Part shown: positions 1 through 5,768 of the stretch, one piece after another | How the letters are laid out: each line of letters begins with the position of its first letter | Numbering within the stretch: the stretch's first letter is position 1 | Source of the DNA: Clostridia bacterium | GTDB lineage: Bacteria > Bacillota > Clostridia > Oscillospirales > Butyricicoccaceae | Assembly: GCA_900763355.1 (NCBI GenBank) | Contig: CAAFJY010000162.1 | Span: forward strand, 1-16,599 | Direction: 5' to 3' | DNA length: 16,599 nt | The notes under the pieces: model-generated | The model's input: the letters and a program-made list of their open reading frames with translations, nothing else | Told to the model about the DNA's origin: nothing | Database searches by the model: none | Program-made: the position numbers and the translations under genes

Positions 1-34
1 ACCCCCTCCAAGAGGGGTGCTTCCCAGCCCCCCA

Positions 35-58
35 TTCTCTTTTCGCGCGAAAAGAGAA
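35..58. repeat. Perfect 24-bp palindrome
   Basis: The 24 bases read identically on both strands, centred between 46 and 47 on CGCG with TTCTCTTTT / AAAAGAGAA arms. It has no loop, so it fits a dimeric protein-binding site or a cruciform better than an RNA hairpin. A related AAGAGAGAACGCG string follows at 79-90. Confidence 0.6.
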
Positions 59-207
59 CGGGCCGCTGGAGCGGTCCAAGAGAGAACGCGCCAGGGGCAT
101 CGATACTCACTGTCCTACACGAAGCGCGAAAGGGCCCCTGGACCCCACCGGACTGGGTGAGGGCGAGGAGGTTCACCCAGCCCACCCCATCCAAGAAGAA
201 GGGGCTT

Positions 208-404
208 ACGGGGGAACATGGTTCCCCCGTCAAATCGCGCGCGGCCCGCGGTGCGGTGCCGCACTGCGCTTCCGCAGAAGCGCCGCGATTGTGGGGGGCC
301 GAAAGCGCTTCCCCTGGGGGAAGAAAGAAGTGCGCCCTCCGGGCGCAAAATCGGGTTAGACCGCGCCCGTGGCGCGGAATCAATAGCGCCCTCCGGCGCT
401 TTTT
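208..404 (+). ncRNA. Candidate structured RNA ending in a terminator
   Basis: Hairpins appear nested rather than only tandem. 208-217 pairs with 221-230 (10 bp, ATG loop). AATCGCG at 233-239 pairs with CGCGATT at 284-290 and encloses two hairpins (251-264 and 264-277). CCGA at 299-302 can pair with TCGG at 351-354 around two more (308-323 and 331-347). A further stem lies at 361-377, then the 385-404 terminator. No promoter or known RNA family was recognised. Folding is inferred by eye; clustered REP-like palindromes are an equally good explanation. Confidence 0.3.
385..404 (+). terminator. Rho-independent terminator, plus strand
   Basis: AGCGCC (385-390) pairs with GGCGCT (395-400) across a CTCC loop and is followed by a T run at 400-404. 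It points rightwards, so it ends transcripts arriving from 1-384, not the minus-strand gene at 431-724. Confidence 0.6.
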
Positions 405-430
405 CAGTGGAGCCGCCTGCGGCGGATCTC

Positions 431-724
431 TTAGCTCCCGGGCGGCGGGTCCAGGCGGGCGCGGAGGGCGCGGAGCTGGGCCTCCAGCTCGTCCAGCCGG
501 GCGGAGAGCTGGGCTGCCGAGGGGTCCTGGGCCGCGGCAGAGGCCTGGAGAGACTGCCCCTGGGCGGCATTGGTGAGGATGAGCTGTCCCGTGAGCTCCA
601 AAAGGTTCCCCAGGGCGTTTTGCTGGTCATAGCTCAGTCCCCCCAGCAGGGCGAAGCCCGCCACCGTCCCCAGGGCGGTGAAGATCTCTGGCGGGAGACC
701 GAAAAACCCCCGGTTTTCCCCCAT
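431..724 (-). CDS. Small hydrophobic/coiled-coil protein of unknown function
   Basis: This 97-residue protein is not recognised. Residues about 10-32 are hydrophobic and glycine-rich (GLPPEIFTALGTVAGFALLGG), perhaps a membrane-associated or buried helix. Residues about 70-92 are a Leu/Ala/Glu/Arg heptad-like helix (LDELEAQLRALRARL), a likely short coiled coil, and the end is proline-rich. The start at 724 is supported by a GGGAGGGGGG run just upstream. It diverges from the secreted protein at 833 across about 108 bp and converges with the palindrome region. The composition matches a genuine gene, but no function can be assigned. Confidence 0.72.
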   Translation of the reverse strand: MGENRGFFGLPPEIFTALGTVAGFALLGGLSYDQQNALGNLLELTGQLILTNAAQGQSLQASAAAQDPSAAQLSARLDELEAQLRALRARLDPPPGS

Positions 725-739
725 GCGCCCCCCTCCCTC

Positions 740-768
740 TTGCCCTTTTTCCGGAAATGCACTATAAT
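740..768 (+). promoter_or_regulatory. Sigma-A-type promoter for the 833-1957 gene
   Basis: A TTGCCC -35 box (740-745), a 17-bp spacer and a perfect TATAAT -10 box (763-768) lie about 65 bp upstream of the ATG at 833. It is the only good promoter seen before the packaging module, so it may also drive terL. Confidence 0.75.
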
Positions 769-832
769 CATCTTAATCTATACGTCCCGCCCCCGGCTTT
801 CATCCCGGCGGCGGAGAAAGGGGGCTGCCGTC

Positions 833-1957
833 ATGAAAAAGCTGGGAACGCGGGCGCTGGGGCTGGTGCTCTGTCTGGGGCTGCTTTTGGGGCTGGGGCT
901 GCCGGCCCGGGCGGCGGGGGACAGCTATCTCATCACTGTGGCGGAAAACGAGGTGCTGGAAGACACGGGAGACGACTCCATGGCGGTCTATATCGACGGG
1001 ATCATCTACACCCCCTACACCACCCTGCAGAAGCTCAACGGCGTGTGGGCCTCCTATAATCCGGAGGAACAAAAGGTCACCGTCTATCAGCTGGGGTATG
1101 TGATGTATTTCGAGCTGGACACGGGACTGACCTATGACTACAGCGAGCGGTATATCCGCGTTTCCGCCAAGCTGCGGGGAGAGGTGCCCTATCTCCCGGT
1201 GCAGGTCATCTGCAGCTGGATGGGGCTCTATTATTCCTTCACCTCCGCCGCCGACGCGGGGCTGAGCTACCCCATCCTCCGTCTGGCGGCCAAGACCCCC
1301 GCCACCACCGACAGCGCTCTCTTCACCGCCAAGGCGGAGACTCTGCGCACGGTGGCCCGGGCCCGGGACAAGCTCTCCGGCATCGACACCGGCGAGCCCG
1401 ACACCCCCGCCGTCCCCGACCCCCGGGATGTGTATCTCCTCTTCACCGGCGCGCCGGGGGAGGAGCTTCCCCAGCTGCTGGACACTCTGGAAAACTCCCG
1501 GGTGAGCGCGGCCTTTTTCCTCCCGGCAGAGGGGCTGGCCGGGCAGGGAGAGGCCCTGCGGGAGATCTGGGCCCGGGGATTTTCTCCCGGGATCCTCCTG
1601 AGCGGCGAGGATCCCCTCGCCGAGGCGACGGCTGCCGCCGACGTGTGCGCCCGCATCCTGCGCCAGCGGGTGCGGCTGGTGATGAGCGCGCGGGAGCTCT
1701 CTCCGGAGGAAAAAAGCGCCCTCACGGAGGGCGGCTTCGTCCTGTGGGAGGGGAGCATCGACGTGTATGCCGAGGGGATGAGCGCTTCCCGCCTGATCTC
1801 CCAGCTGCGGCGGGCTTTGTGGAGGGCCGCGGATGGGGAGCGGGTGCTCCTCCGCCCCGACGACCGGACGCTGGAGGTGCTGCCGGTGCTGTGCAGCTAT
1901 CTGGTGGCCCAGAACTTCACCGCCCGCCCGGTGTGGGAATGGACGAAAGCGCTGTAA
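833..1957 (+). CDS. Secreted stalk-domain protein with a degenerate polysaccharide deacetylase (NodB) fold
   Basis: This 374-residue protein starts with a signal peptide (MKK, then a Leu/Gly core, ending near ARAAG at residue 24). Residues about 35-140 resemble the copper-amine-oxidase N-terminal (stalk) domain of clostridial cell-wall proteins. From about residue 195 the layout follows a NodB deacetylase: VYLLFTGAPG sits where families have a TFDDGP strand, SAAFFLP matches the next ATFF strand, and LLRPDDRTLEVLPVL near the end matches the LLHD...T..ALP motif. The catalytic Asp pair, the zinc His residues and the terminal His are all replaced, so it is probably a non-catalytic, glycan-binding or structural pseudoenzyme. 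The ATG at 833 was chosen for its AAAGGGGG site 8 nt upstream and because it begins the signal peptide. Confidence 0.8.
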   Translation: MKKLGTRALGLVLCLGLLLGLGLPARAAGDSYLITVAENEVLEDTGDDSMAVYIDGIIYTPYTTLQKLNGVWASYNPEEQKVTVYQLGYVMYFELDTGLTYDYSERYIRVSAKLRGEVPYLPVQVICSWMGLYYSFTSAADAGLSYPILRLAAKTPATTDSALFTAKAETLRTVARARDKLSGIDTGEPDTPAVPDPRDVYLLFTGAPGEELPQLLDTLENSRVSAAFFLPAEGLAGQGEALREIWARGFSPGILLSGEDPLAEATAAADVCARILRQRVRLVMSARELSPEEKSALTEGGFVLWEGSIDVYAEGMSASRLISQLRRALWRAADGERVLLRPDDRTLEVLPVLCSYLVAQNFTARPVWEWTKAL

Positions 1958-1993
1958 CGCCCCCGCTTTTCCCGGAAAAACCGAAGGACCCGT

Positions 1994-2013
1994 CCAGGGA
2001 AGGGCTTCCCTGG
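1994..2013 (+). promoter_or_regulatory. Hairpin upstream of terL
   Basis: CCAGGGAA (1994-2001) pairs with TTCCCTGG (2006-2013) around GGGC. There is no following T run, so it is not a standard terminator. It stacks just before the stem that buries the terL ribosome-binding site. The string GGAAGGGCTTCCC is seen again upstream of the portal gene near 3889-3901. Confidence 0.5.
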
Positions 2014-2020
2014 CCATGAC

Positions 2021-2057
2021 CGCTCCTTTGCCCCACACTGATGGGTGCAAAGGAGTG
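2021..2057 (+). promoter_or_regulatory. Stem-loop sequestering the terL Shine-Dalgarno
   Basis: Bases 2021-2035 pair with 2042-2057, interrupted only by a bulged T at 2046 and one G-T wobble, with a 6-nt loop CACTGA. The 3' arm contains the whole AAAGGAG ribosome-binding site (2049-2055) of terL, paired to CTCCTTTG on the 5' arm. About 15 pairs would hide the site from ribosomes, so terL translation is probably low or conditional. Confidence 0.65.
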
Positions 2058-2064
2058 ATTTTTT

Positions 2065-3624
2065 ATGAAGGAACAGGAAAGCGGGCCCGGGAGCCCGCCG
2101 GAGGTCTGCGCGGGGGACCCCATGGCCTTTGGGGCCCGGTATCTCCCCCACTACCGGACGCTGGCGGCCCCGGGGTTCCACCGGGAACTGTGCGCTCTGT
2201 GGAAGCGGGAGATCATGAAAAAGACCGTCCCCGCCCCGGAGACGCTGGAAAAAATGCGTTCTTCCCCCGGCCATCGCCTGGCCCTGGCGGCCCCCCGGGG
2301 CCACGCCAAATCCACGGTGTTCAGCCTACAGAACGTCCTCCACGCGGTGCTCTATGGCTACAAGCGCTATGTGCTCCTGATCTCCGACACCGAGGGACAG
2401 GCCACCGCCTTTCTCGACGCCATCAAGGCCGAGCTGGAGGAAAACGAGGCCCTCATCCGGGATTTCGGCGACCAGCGGGGGAAGGTGTGGAAAAGCTCGG
2501 TCATCCTCCTGAAAAACGGGGCGCGGATCGATGCCGTCGGCTCCGGGCAAAAGCTGCGGGGACGGCGGCACGGGGCCCGCAGGCCCGACCTCATCCTGCT
2601 GGACGATGTGGAAAACGACCTGGACGTCCTCTCTCCGGAGAGCCGGGACAAGCTCCGCCGGTGGTATTTCAGCGCCGTGTGCAAGGCGGGGGACCGGTAC
2701 ACCGACCTGGTCTGTGTGGGGACGGTGCTCCACTGGGACAGCCTTCTGGCGGGGCTGCTGAAAAATCCCGCCTATGTCACCCGGGTGTGGCGGGCGGTGG
2801 AGCGCTTTTCCGACAGCCCCCTGTGGGAGACCTGGCGGGGGCTCTATACCGACCTCTCCCGGGCAGACCGGGCCCGGGCGGCCCATCGCTTTTTTCTGCA
2901 GAACAAGGGGGAGATGCTGGCGGGGACCCGGGTCTTGTGGAAAAGCAAATGGTCCTATGAGGAGCTCATGCAGATGCGGGCGGCCGAGGGGGACGACGCC
3001 TTTTTCCGGGAGATGCAGAACGAGCCCCGGGATCCCGCCCGCTGTCTCTTCCCCCGGGAGTGGTTCCGGTTTTATGACCCGGAGGAGGTGGATTTTTCCC
3101 GGGGCTTCCGGTTCTATGGCTTCTGCGACCCCAGTCTGGGGCGGAGCGAGACGGGGGATTTTTCCGCCATCCTCACTCTGGCGCGGGAAAATGCCACCGG
3201 GCAGATCTATGTGTGGGACGCCGACCTGGCGCGGCGGCATCCGGACCAGATCATCGGGGATATTCTGGACAAGGCGCGGCTGCTCCAGCGGGAATGCGGG
3301 GGAAAATACACCCTCTTCGGGGCGGAGACCAACCAGTTTCAGTGGTTCCTCAAGGAACGCCTGGCCGCCGAGAGCGCCCGGGCGGGGATCTGGCTCCCGG
3401 TGGCCGAGGTGCGGGCCGCCAGCGACAAGGCTCTGCGCATCCAATCCCTCCAGCCCGACATCCACAACGGCTATCTCCGCTTCCGCCGGGACCAGCGGGA
3501 GCTGCTGCGCCAGCTGGAGGAGTTCCCCCAGGGCCGCCACGACGACGGGCCCGACGCGCTGGCCGGGGCCATGCGCCTGCTCCGCACCGGGGGACGGCTG
3601 GGGACCGCGGCTCTGCGGGTATAG
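2065..3624 (+). CDS. terL: Phage terminase large subunit
   Basis: This 519-residue protein is a two-domain terminase, the motor that pumps phage DNA into proheads through the portal and cuts it. The N-terminal ATPase has a Walker A PRGHAKST (77-84), a Walker B LILLDD (176-181) and a VCVGT motif near 216-220. The C-terminal RNase H-like nuclease has the expected acidic residues: Asp355 in FCDPSLG, Glu421 in FGAETN, and the HDDGPDAL motif (492-499). Both activities look intact and the length is normal. The ATG at 2065 has AAAGGAG upstream, but that site lies within a strong stem-loop. A terminator follows at once. No small-terminase partner is visible. Confidence 0.93.
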   Translation: MKEQESGPGSPPEVCAGDPMAFGARYLPHYRTLAAPGFHRELCALWKREIMKKTVPAPETLEKMRSSPGHRLALAAPRGHAKSTVFSLQNVLHAVLYGYKRYVLLISDTEGQATAFLDAIKAELEENEALIRDFGDQRGKVWKSSVILLKNGARIDAVGSGQKLRGRRHGARRPDLILLDDVENDLDVLSPESRDKLRRWYFSAVCKAGDRYTDLVCVGTVLHWDSLLAGLLKNPAYVTRVWRAVERFSDSPLWETWRGLYTDLSRADRARAAHRFFLQNKGEMLAGTRVLWKSKWSYEELMQMRAAEGDDAFFREMQNEPRDPARCLFPREWFRFYDPEEVDFSRGFRFYGFCDPSLGRSETGDFSAILTLARENATGQIYVWDADLARRHPDQIIGDILDKARLLQRECGGKYTLFGAETNQFQWFLKERLAAESARAGIWLPVAEVRAASDKALRIQSLQPDIHNGYLRFRRDQRELLRQLEEFPQGRHDDGPDALAGAMRLLRTGGRLGTAALRV

Positions 3625-3630
3625 ATTTTT

Positions 3631-3667
3631 GTTTCCCGCTGCGCACAGCGCAGCGGGAAACTTTTTT
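3631..3667 (+). terminator. Strong rho-independent terminator after terL
   Basis: A 14-bp perfect stem (3631-3644 with 3648-3661) with an ACA loop is followed by six Ts (3662-3667), beginning 7 nt after the terL stop. It separates terL from the portal gene, unusual inside a phage head operon. It also overlaps the stop codon of the opposing small gene at 3666. Confidence 0.85.
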
Positions 3668-3833
3668 ACACTCTTCCTTCCAGCGCCCCCGCGATGGCTT
3701 CCAGGCACCGGGCGCACAGGCAGAGCTCCCCCTCCCGCACGGTGTCCCGGTCCGCGCCGCAGATCATGCAGACGGGGCGGGGCTTTTTGGCCGGGCGGGG
3801 CTTTTTGGCCGGGCGGGGCTTTTTCTCGTTCAT
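3666..3833 (-). CDS. Tiny zinc-ribbon protein with a KKPRPA-repeat basic tail
   Basis: A 55-residue frame lies opposite the packaging genes, between terL and portal. It starts MNEKKPRPA, carries three KKPRPA/V repeats (residues 4-21), then a four-cysteine knuckle: CMIC (22-25) and, 13 residues on, CLCARC (38-43). This suits a zinc ribbon or treble clef. The start at 3833 has an outstanding AAAAGGAGGG site with a 7-nt spacer, which is why it is called a real gene despite its size. The basic repeat tail suggests nucleic-acid binding (inference). Its direction and placement suggest a regulator or accessory of the packaging module, or a small host gene caught there. Confidence 0.75.
   Translation of the reverse strand: MNEKKPRPAKKPRPAKKPRPVCMICGADRDTVREGELCLCARCLEAIAGALEGRV
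3775..3824. repeat. 18-bp tandem repeat, about 2.8 copies
   Basis: The unit GGGCGGGGCTTTTTGGCC occurs at 3775-3792 and 3793-3810, then a partial copy at 3811-3824. It encodes the KKPRPA repeats of the minus-strand zinc-ribbon protein. Perfect identity between copies implies recent expansion or contraction by slippage, so copy number may vary between strains. Confidence 0.9.
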
Positions 3834-3840
3834 GGGCCGA

Positions 3841-3959
3841 CCCTCCTTTTTTGCCCTCAGTCTAGGCCCCCGGGGCGGAAACCGCTACGGAAGGGCTTCC
3901 CGGAAGGTCTTCCCTTTTCATTTCCGCAAAAAGGGTGTTTCCTAGGGGCAAAAGGAGGG
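3841..3959 (+). promoter_or_regulatory. Complementary pair covering the portal ribosome-binding site
   Basis: GGGCAAAAGGAGGG (3946-3959), which contains the portal ribosome-binding site, is complementary to CCCTCCTTTTTTGCCC (3841-3856) apart from two extra Ts. The upstream arm is also the ribosome-binding site of the opposing zinc-ribbon gene. A transcript reading through from terL could therefore fold to hide the portal site. Smaller hairpins built on GGAAGGGCTTCC lie between (3889-3915). No good promoter was found here for either gene. Confidence 0.4.
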
Positions 3960-3968
3960 AAAAATCCC

Positions 3969-5231
3969 ATGACATTCAAAACACAGACCAAAACACTCAC
4001 CCCCGCCCTGCTGGAAGAGCAGCTGGAAGCCTTTTTGACCCGCGAGCTCCCCCGGCGGGAAACGCTCTATGATTATTACCAGGGCGCGCAGCCGGTGCGC
4101 AAGGGTCCGGCGGTCCCCGGACGGCCCAACAATCTCCTGTCGGCCAACTATGCCAAGTACATCAGCGACGTCCACACCGGCTATTTCATGGGGGTGGCCC
4201 CCACCCTCACCTTTGAGGGCAAGCGCATCCAGGACCACATGACCCGGGCCCTGGACAGCGCCGACCTGCACCGGATGCTCTTTGCCGCGGCGCGGGACAT
4301 GAGCGTCTGCGGCGAAGGGTATCTCCTGACCTATCTCTCCCAAAAGGGGCCCCGCCTGGCGAGATTGGACCCCCGGGAGACCTTTGTCCTCACCCACGGG
4401 GTGGAGGAGGAGATCTGGGCCGCCGTCCGTCTGGGGCCGGAGGGGAAGAGCCGCACCCGGGAGGGGGAGGTCTATCTCCCCGGACAGGTCCGCGCCTTTG
4501 TCCTGGAGGGCAAGCGGATCTCCCTGGGCGCAGCCCGGGCCCTGCCCCTGGAGGGGCTGGCCGTCACCCGATTCTGCAACAACGGGGAGTGCCGGGGGGA
4601 TTTCGAGCCGGTTCTGACCCTGCTGGACGCCTACAACATCCTTCTTTCCGGGGCGATGGACGATATGCAGAGCGTGGCCAACGCATTTTTGGCTCTCTAT
4701 GGCGTGCAGGACACTCTCCCGGAGGACATCGACGCCGCCAACCGCAGCCGGGTCCTCTGCCTGGGGGACAACGGCAAGGCCGAGTTTGTGGTGAAGGATC
4801 TCAGCCCGGATGCCATCGCTCTCCTCAAGGGGACGCTGGTGCAGGATCTGTTGTCCATCACCATGACCCCCAACTTGGGGGACGACGCCTTTGCGGGCAA
4901 CAGCTCCGGCGTGGCGCTGGAATACAAGCTCTGGGGGGTGGAGCAGGCCCGCTCCGCCAAGGAGCAGGGCTTTTCCGGCGGGCTGTATCACATCATCGGC
5001 CTGTTTTTCCAGGCCCTGCGGCAGATGGGGCTGCCGGCAGGGGGCGCCTGCTCCGCCCGGTTCTATAAAAATCTCCCACAGGACCGCACCCGCCTGTGCG
5101 AGGATCTCAAGACCCTGGGGGACACCGTCTCCCGCCGCACCAAGCTGGAGCTGCTGCCCTTTGTCTCCGACCCGGAGGAGGAGGAAGCCCGTATCCGCGC
5201 CGAGCAGCGCGGGGAAGAGGAGGAGGTGTGA
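3969..5231 (+). CDS. Phage portal protein, SPP1 gp6-like
   Basis: This 420-residue protein resembles the SPP1-type portal, the ring at the capsid vertex through which terminase drives DNA. Typical family stretches are visible: LYDYYQGAQP near residue 35, then NNLLSANYAKYISDVHTGYFMG (about 55-76), VCGEGYLL near 113, and a C-terminal helical region ending in a run of Glu. It is near full length and uninterrupted. The ATG at 3969 follows AAAGGAGGG with a 9-nt spacer; nothing upstream in frame is portal-like. The stop is 2 nt before the scaffold GTG, so the two are coupled. How it is transcribed past the terminator at 3631-3667 is unclear. Confidence 0.9.
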   Translation: MTFKTQTKTLTPALLEEQLEAFLTRELPRRETLYDYYQGAQPVRKGPAVPGRPNNLLSANYAKYISDVHTGYFMGVAPTLTFEGKRIQDHMTRALDSADLHRMLFAAARDMSVCGEGYLLTYLSQKGPRLARLDPRETFVLTHGVEEEIWAAVRLGPEGKSRTREGEVYLPGQVRAFVLEGKRISLGAARALPLEGLAVTRFCNNGECRGDFEPVLTLLDAYNILLSGAMDDMQSVANAFLALYGVQDTLPEDIDAANRSRVLCLGDNGKAEFVVKDLSPDAIALLKGTLVQDLLSITMTPNLGDDAFAGNSSGVALEYKLWGVEQARSAKEQGFSGGLYHIIGLFFQALRQMGLPAGGACSARFYKNLPQDRTRLCEDLKTLGDTVSRRTKLELLPFVSDPEEEEARIRAEQRGEEEEV

Positions 5232-5233
5232 CC

Positions 5234-5707
5234 GTGAAAGAGCTGCTGCACACCCTCTTCCCCGGGAAAGAGGAAAAATCCGGCCCCGAAAGCGCGCCCG
5301 CGGCCCCGCCGCCTCCGGCGGAAGCAGCGCTTCCGCCCCAGCAGGAGGACACCGTCCCACTGGTGCAGGAGATCCCCGCTCCCCCGGCAGGATCTGAGGA
5401 GGATCCCCGGCGCATGGCCGCCCTCCGGGCCGAGCTGGAAGCCCTCCGCCGGGAAAAGCGCACCCGGCTCCTCCGGGAGGAGGCGGAAGCCCTCCTCACC
5501 CGGCAGGGACTGGACGCGGGCTTCGCCCCCTTTGTCCTGGGAGAGGACGCGGCGGGCACCCGCCAGCGGGCCGAGCAGTTTCAAAAGCTCTTTGCCCGGG
5601 CTCTGCGGCAGGAGCTGTCCCGCCGTCCCGCGCCCCAGGAGCCCCGGGATCTGTCTCTCCCCGCCGCCGGACCGGCCCGCCGCCCCGGGGTGCGGCGGAG
5701 ACCATAA
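5234..5707 (+). CDS. Phage scaffold-like protein (DUF4355 type)
   Basis: This 157-residue protein begins with a GTG preceded by GGAGG (5222-5226) and a 7-nt spacer. An Ala/Pro/Glu-rich linker (about 15-55) leads to a charged coiled coil (about 58-85, ALRAELEALRREKRTRLL), then a block ending GLDAGFAPFVLGEDAAGTRQRAE. This matches the form of DUF4355 capsid scaffolds, which hold capsid subunits together while the prohead forms and are then removed. The tail is Pro/Arg-rich. Normally the major capsid gene comes next; here there is a terminator and then a host gene, so the scaffold has no visible client. The assignment rests on fold style and position. Confidence 0.75.
   Translation: MKELLHTLFPGKEEKSGPESAPAAPPPPAEAALPPQQEDTVPLVQEIPAPPAGSEEDPRRMAALRAELEALRREKRTRLLREEAEALLTRQGLDAGFAPFVLGEDAAGTRQRAEQFQKLFARALRQELSRRPAPQEPRDLSLPAAGPARRPGVRRRP
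5309..5335. repeat. Two adjacent palindromes inside the scaffold linker
   Basis: CCGCC-TCC-GGCGG (5309-5321) is followed by CGGAAGC-AGC-GCTTCCG (5319-5335). They have the same triloop style as the palindromes at 251-425 and sit in the low-complexity Pro/Ala linker, where an insertion in frame would do little harm. Confidence 0.5.
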
Positions 5708-5724
5708 AACGCTGGAAAATGCAG

Positions 5725-5750
5725 AAAAGCCGCCCGAAAGGGCGGCTTTT
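5725..5750. terminator. Bidirectional terminator between scaffold and flavodiiron genes
   Basis: AAAAGCCGCCC (5725-5735), a GAAA loop and GGGCGGCTTTT (5740-5750) form a stem flanked by A and T runs, so it works for both converging genes. The same stem is used at 8527-8552 and 11051-11076. Confidence 0.85.
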
Positions 5751-5768
5751 CCTGTCATGTTTCGATGT

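Larger units (their letters stand above)
1..430. other. Non-coding region packed with inverted repeats
   Basis: No convincing gene is visible; frames open across this stretch have no ribosome-binding site and no recognisable product. Instead it holds consecutive inverted repeats, mostly with 2-4 nt loops: 35-58, 63-74, 91-98 with 134-141, 153-160 with 173-180, 208-230, 251-264, 264-277, 308-323, 331-347, 361-377, 385-400 and 413-425. It could be a structured RNA, the 3' flank of a gene to the left, or a cluster of REP-like palindromes. Confidence 0.7.
2065..5707 (+). mobile_element. Isolated phage DNA-packaging module (terL-portal-scaffold)
   Basis: Three phage head-assembly genes lie in the usual Siphovirus order, but the module stops there. 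No small terminase precedes terL, no minor head or major capsid gene follows the scaffold, and no integrase, tail, lysis or repressor gene is in the window. Flanking genes look like ordinary host genes (secreted protein on the left, flavodiiron protein on the right). The frames are undamaged and the base composition matches the host. It is a prophage remnant or a domesticated module; no attachment repeats were seen. Confidence 0.65.

Noticed and set aside
1..430. CRISPR array in the palindrome-rich region
   Set aside because: The inverted repeats differ in sequence and spacing; there are no direct repeats with regular spacers.
218..832. An N-terminal extension of the secreted protein back to 218
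   Set aside because: The signal peptide, promoter and ribosome-binding site all place the start at 833; the extension crosses palindromes and the opposing gene.
3631..3667. Bidirectional terminator serving the small minus-strand gene too
   Set aside because: The plus strand has Ts, not As, before the stem, so a minus-strand transcript would lack the U tail.
2065..5707. att sites or a complete prophage around the packaging genes
   Set aside because: No integrase, tRNA gene or flanking direct repeat was found in the window.
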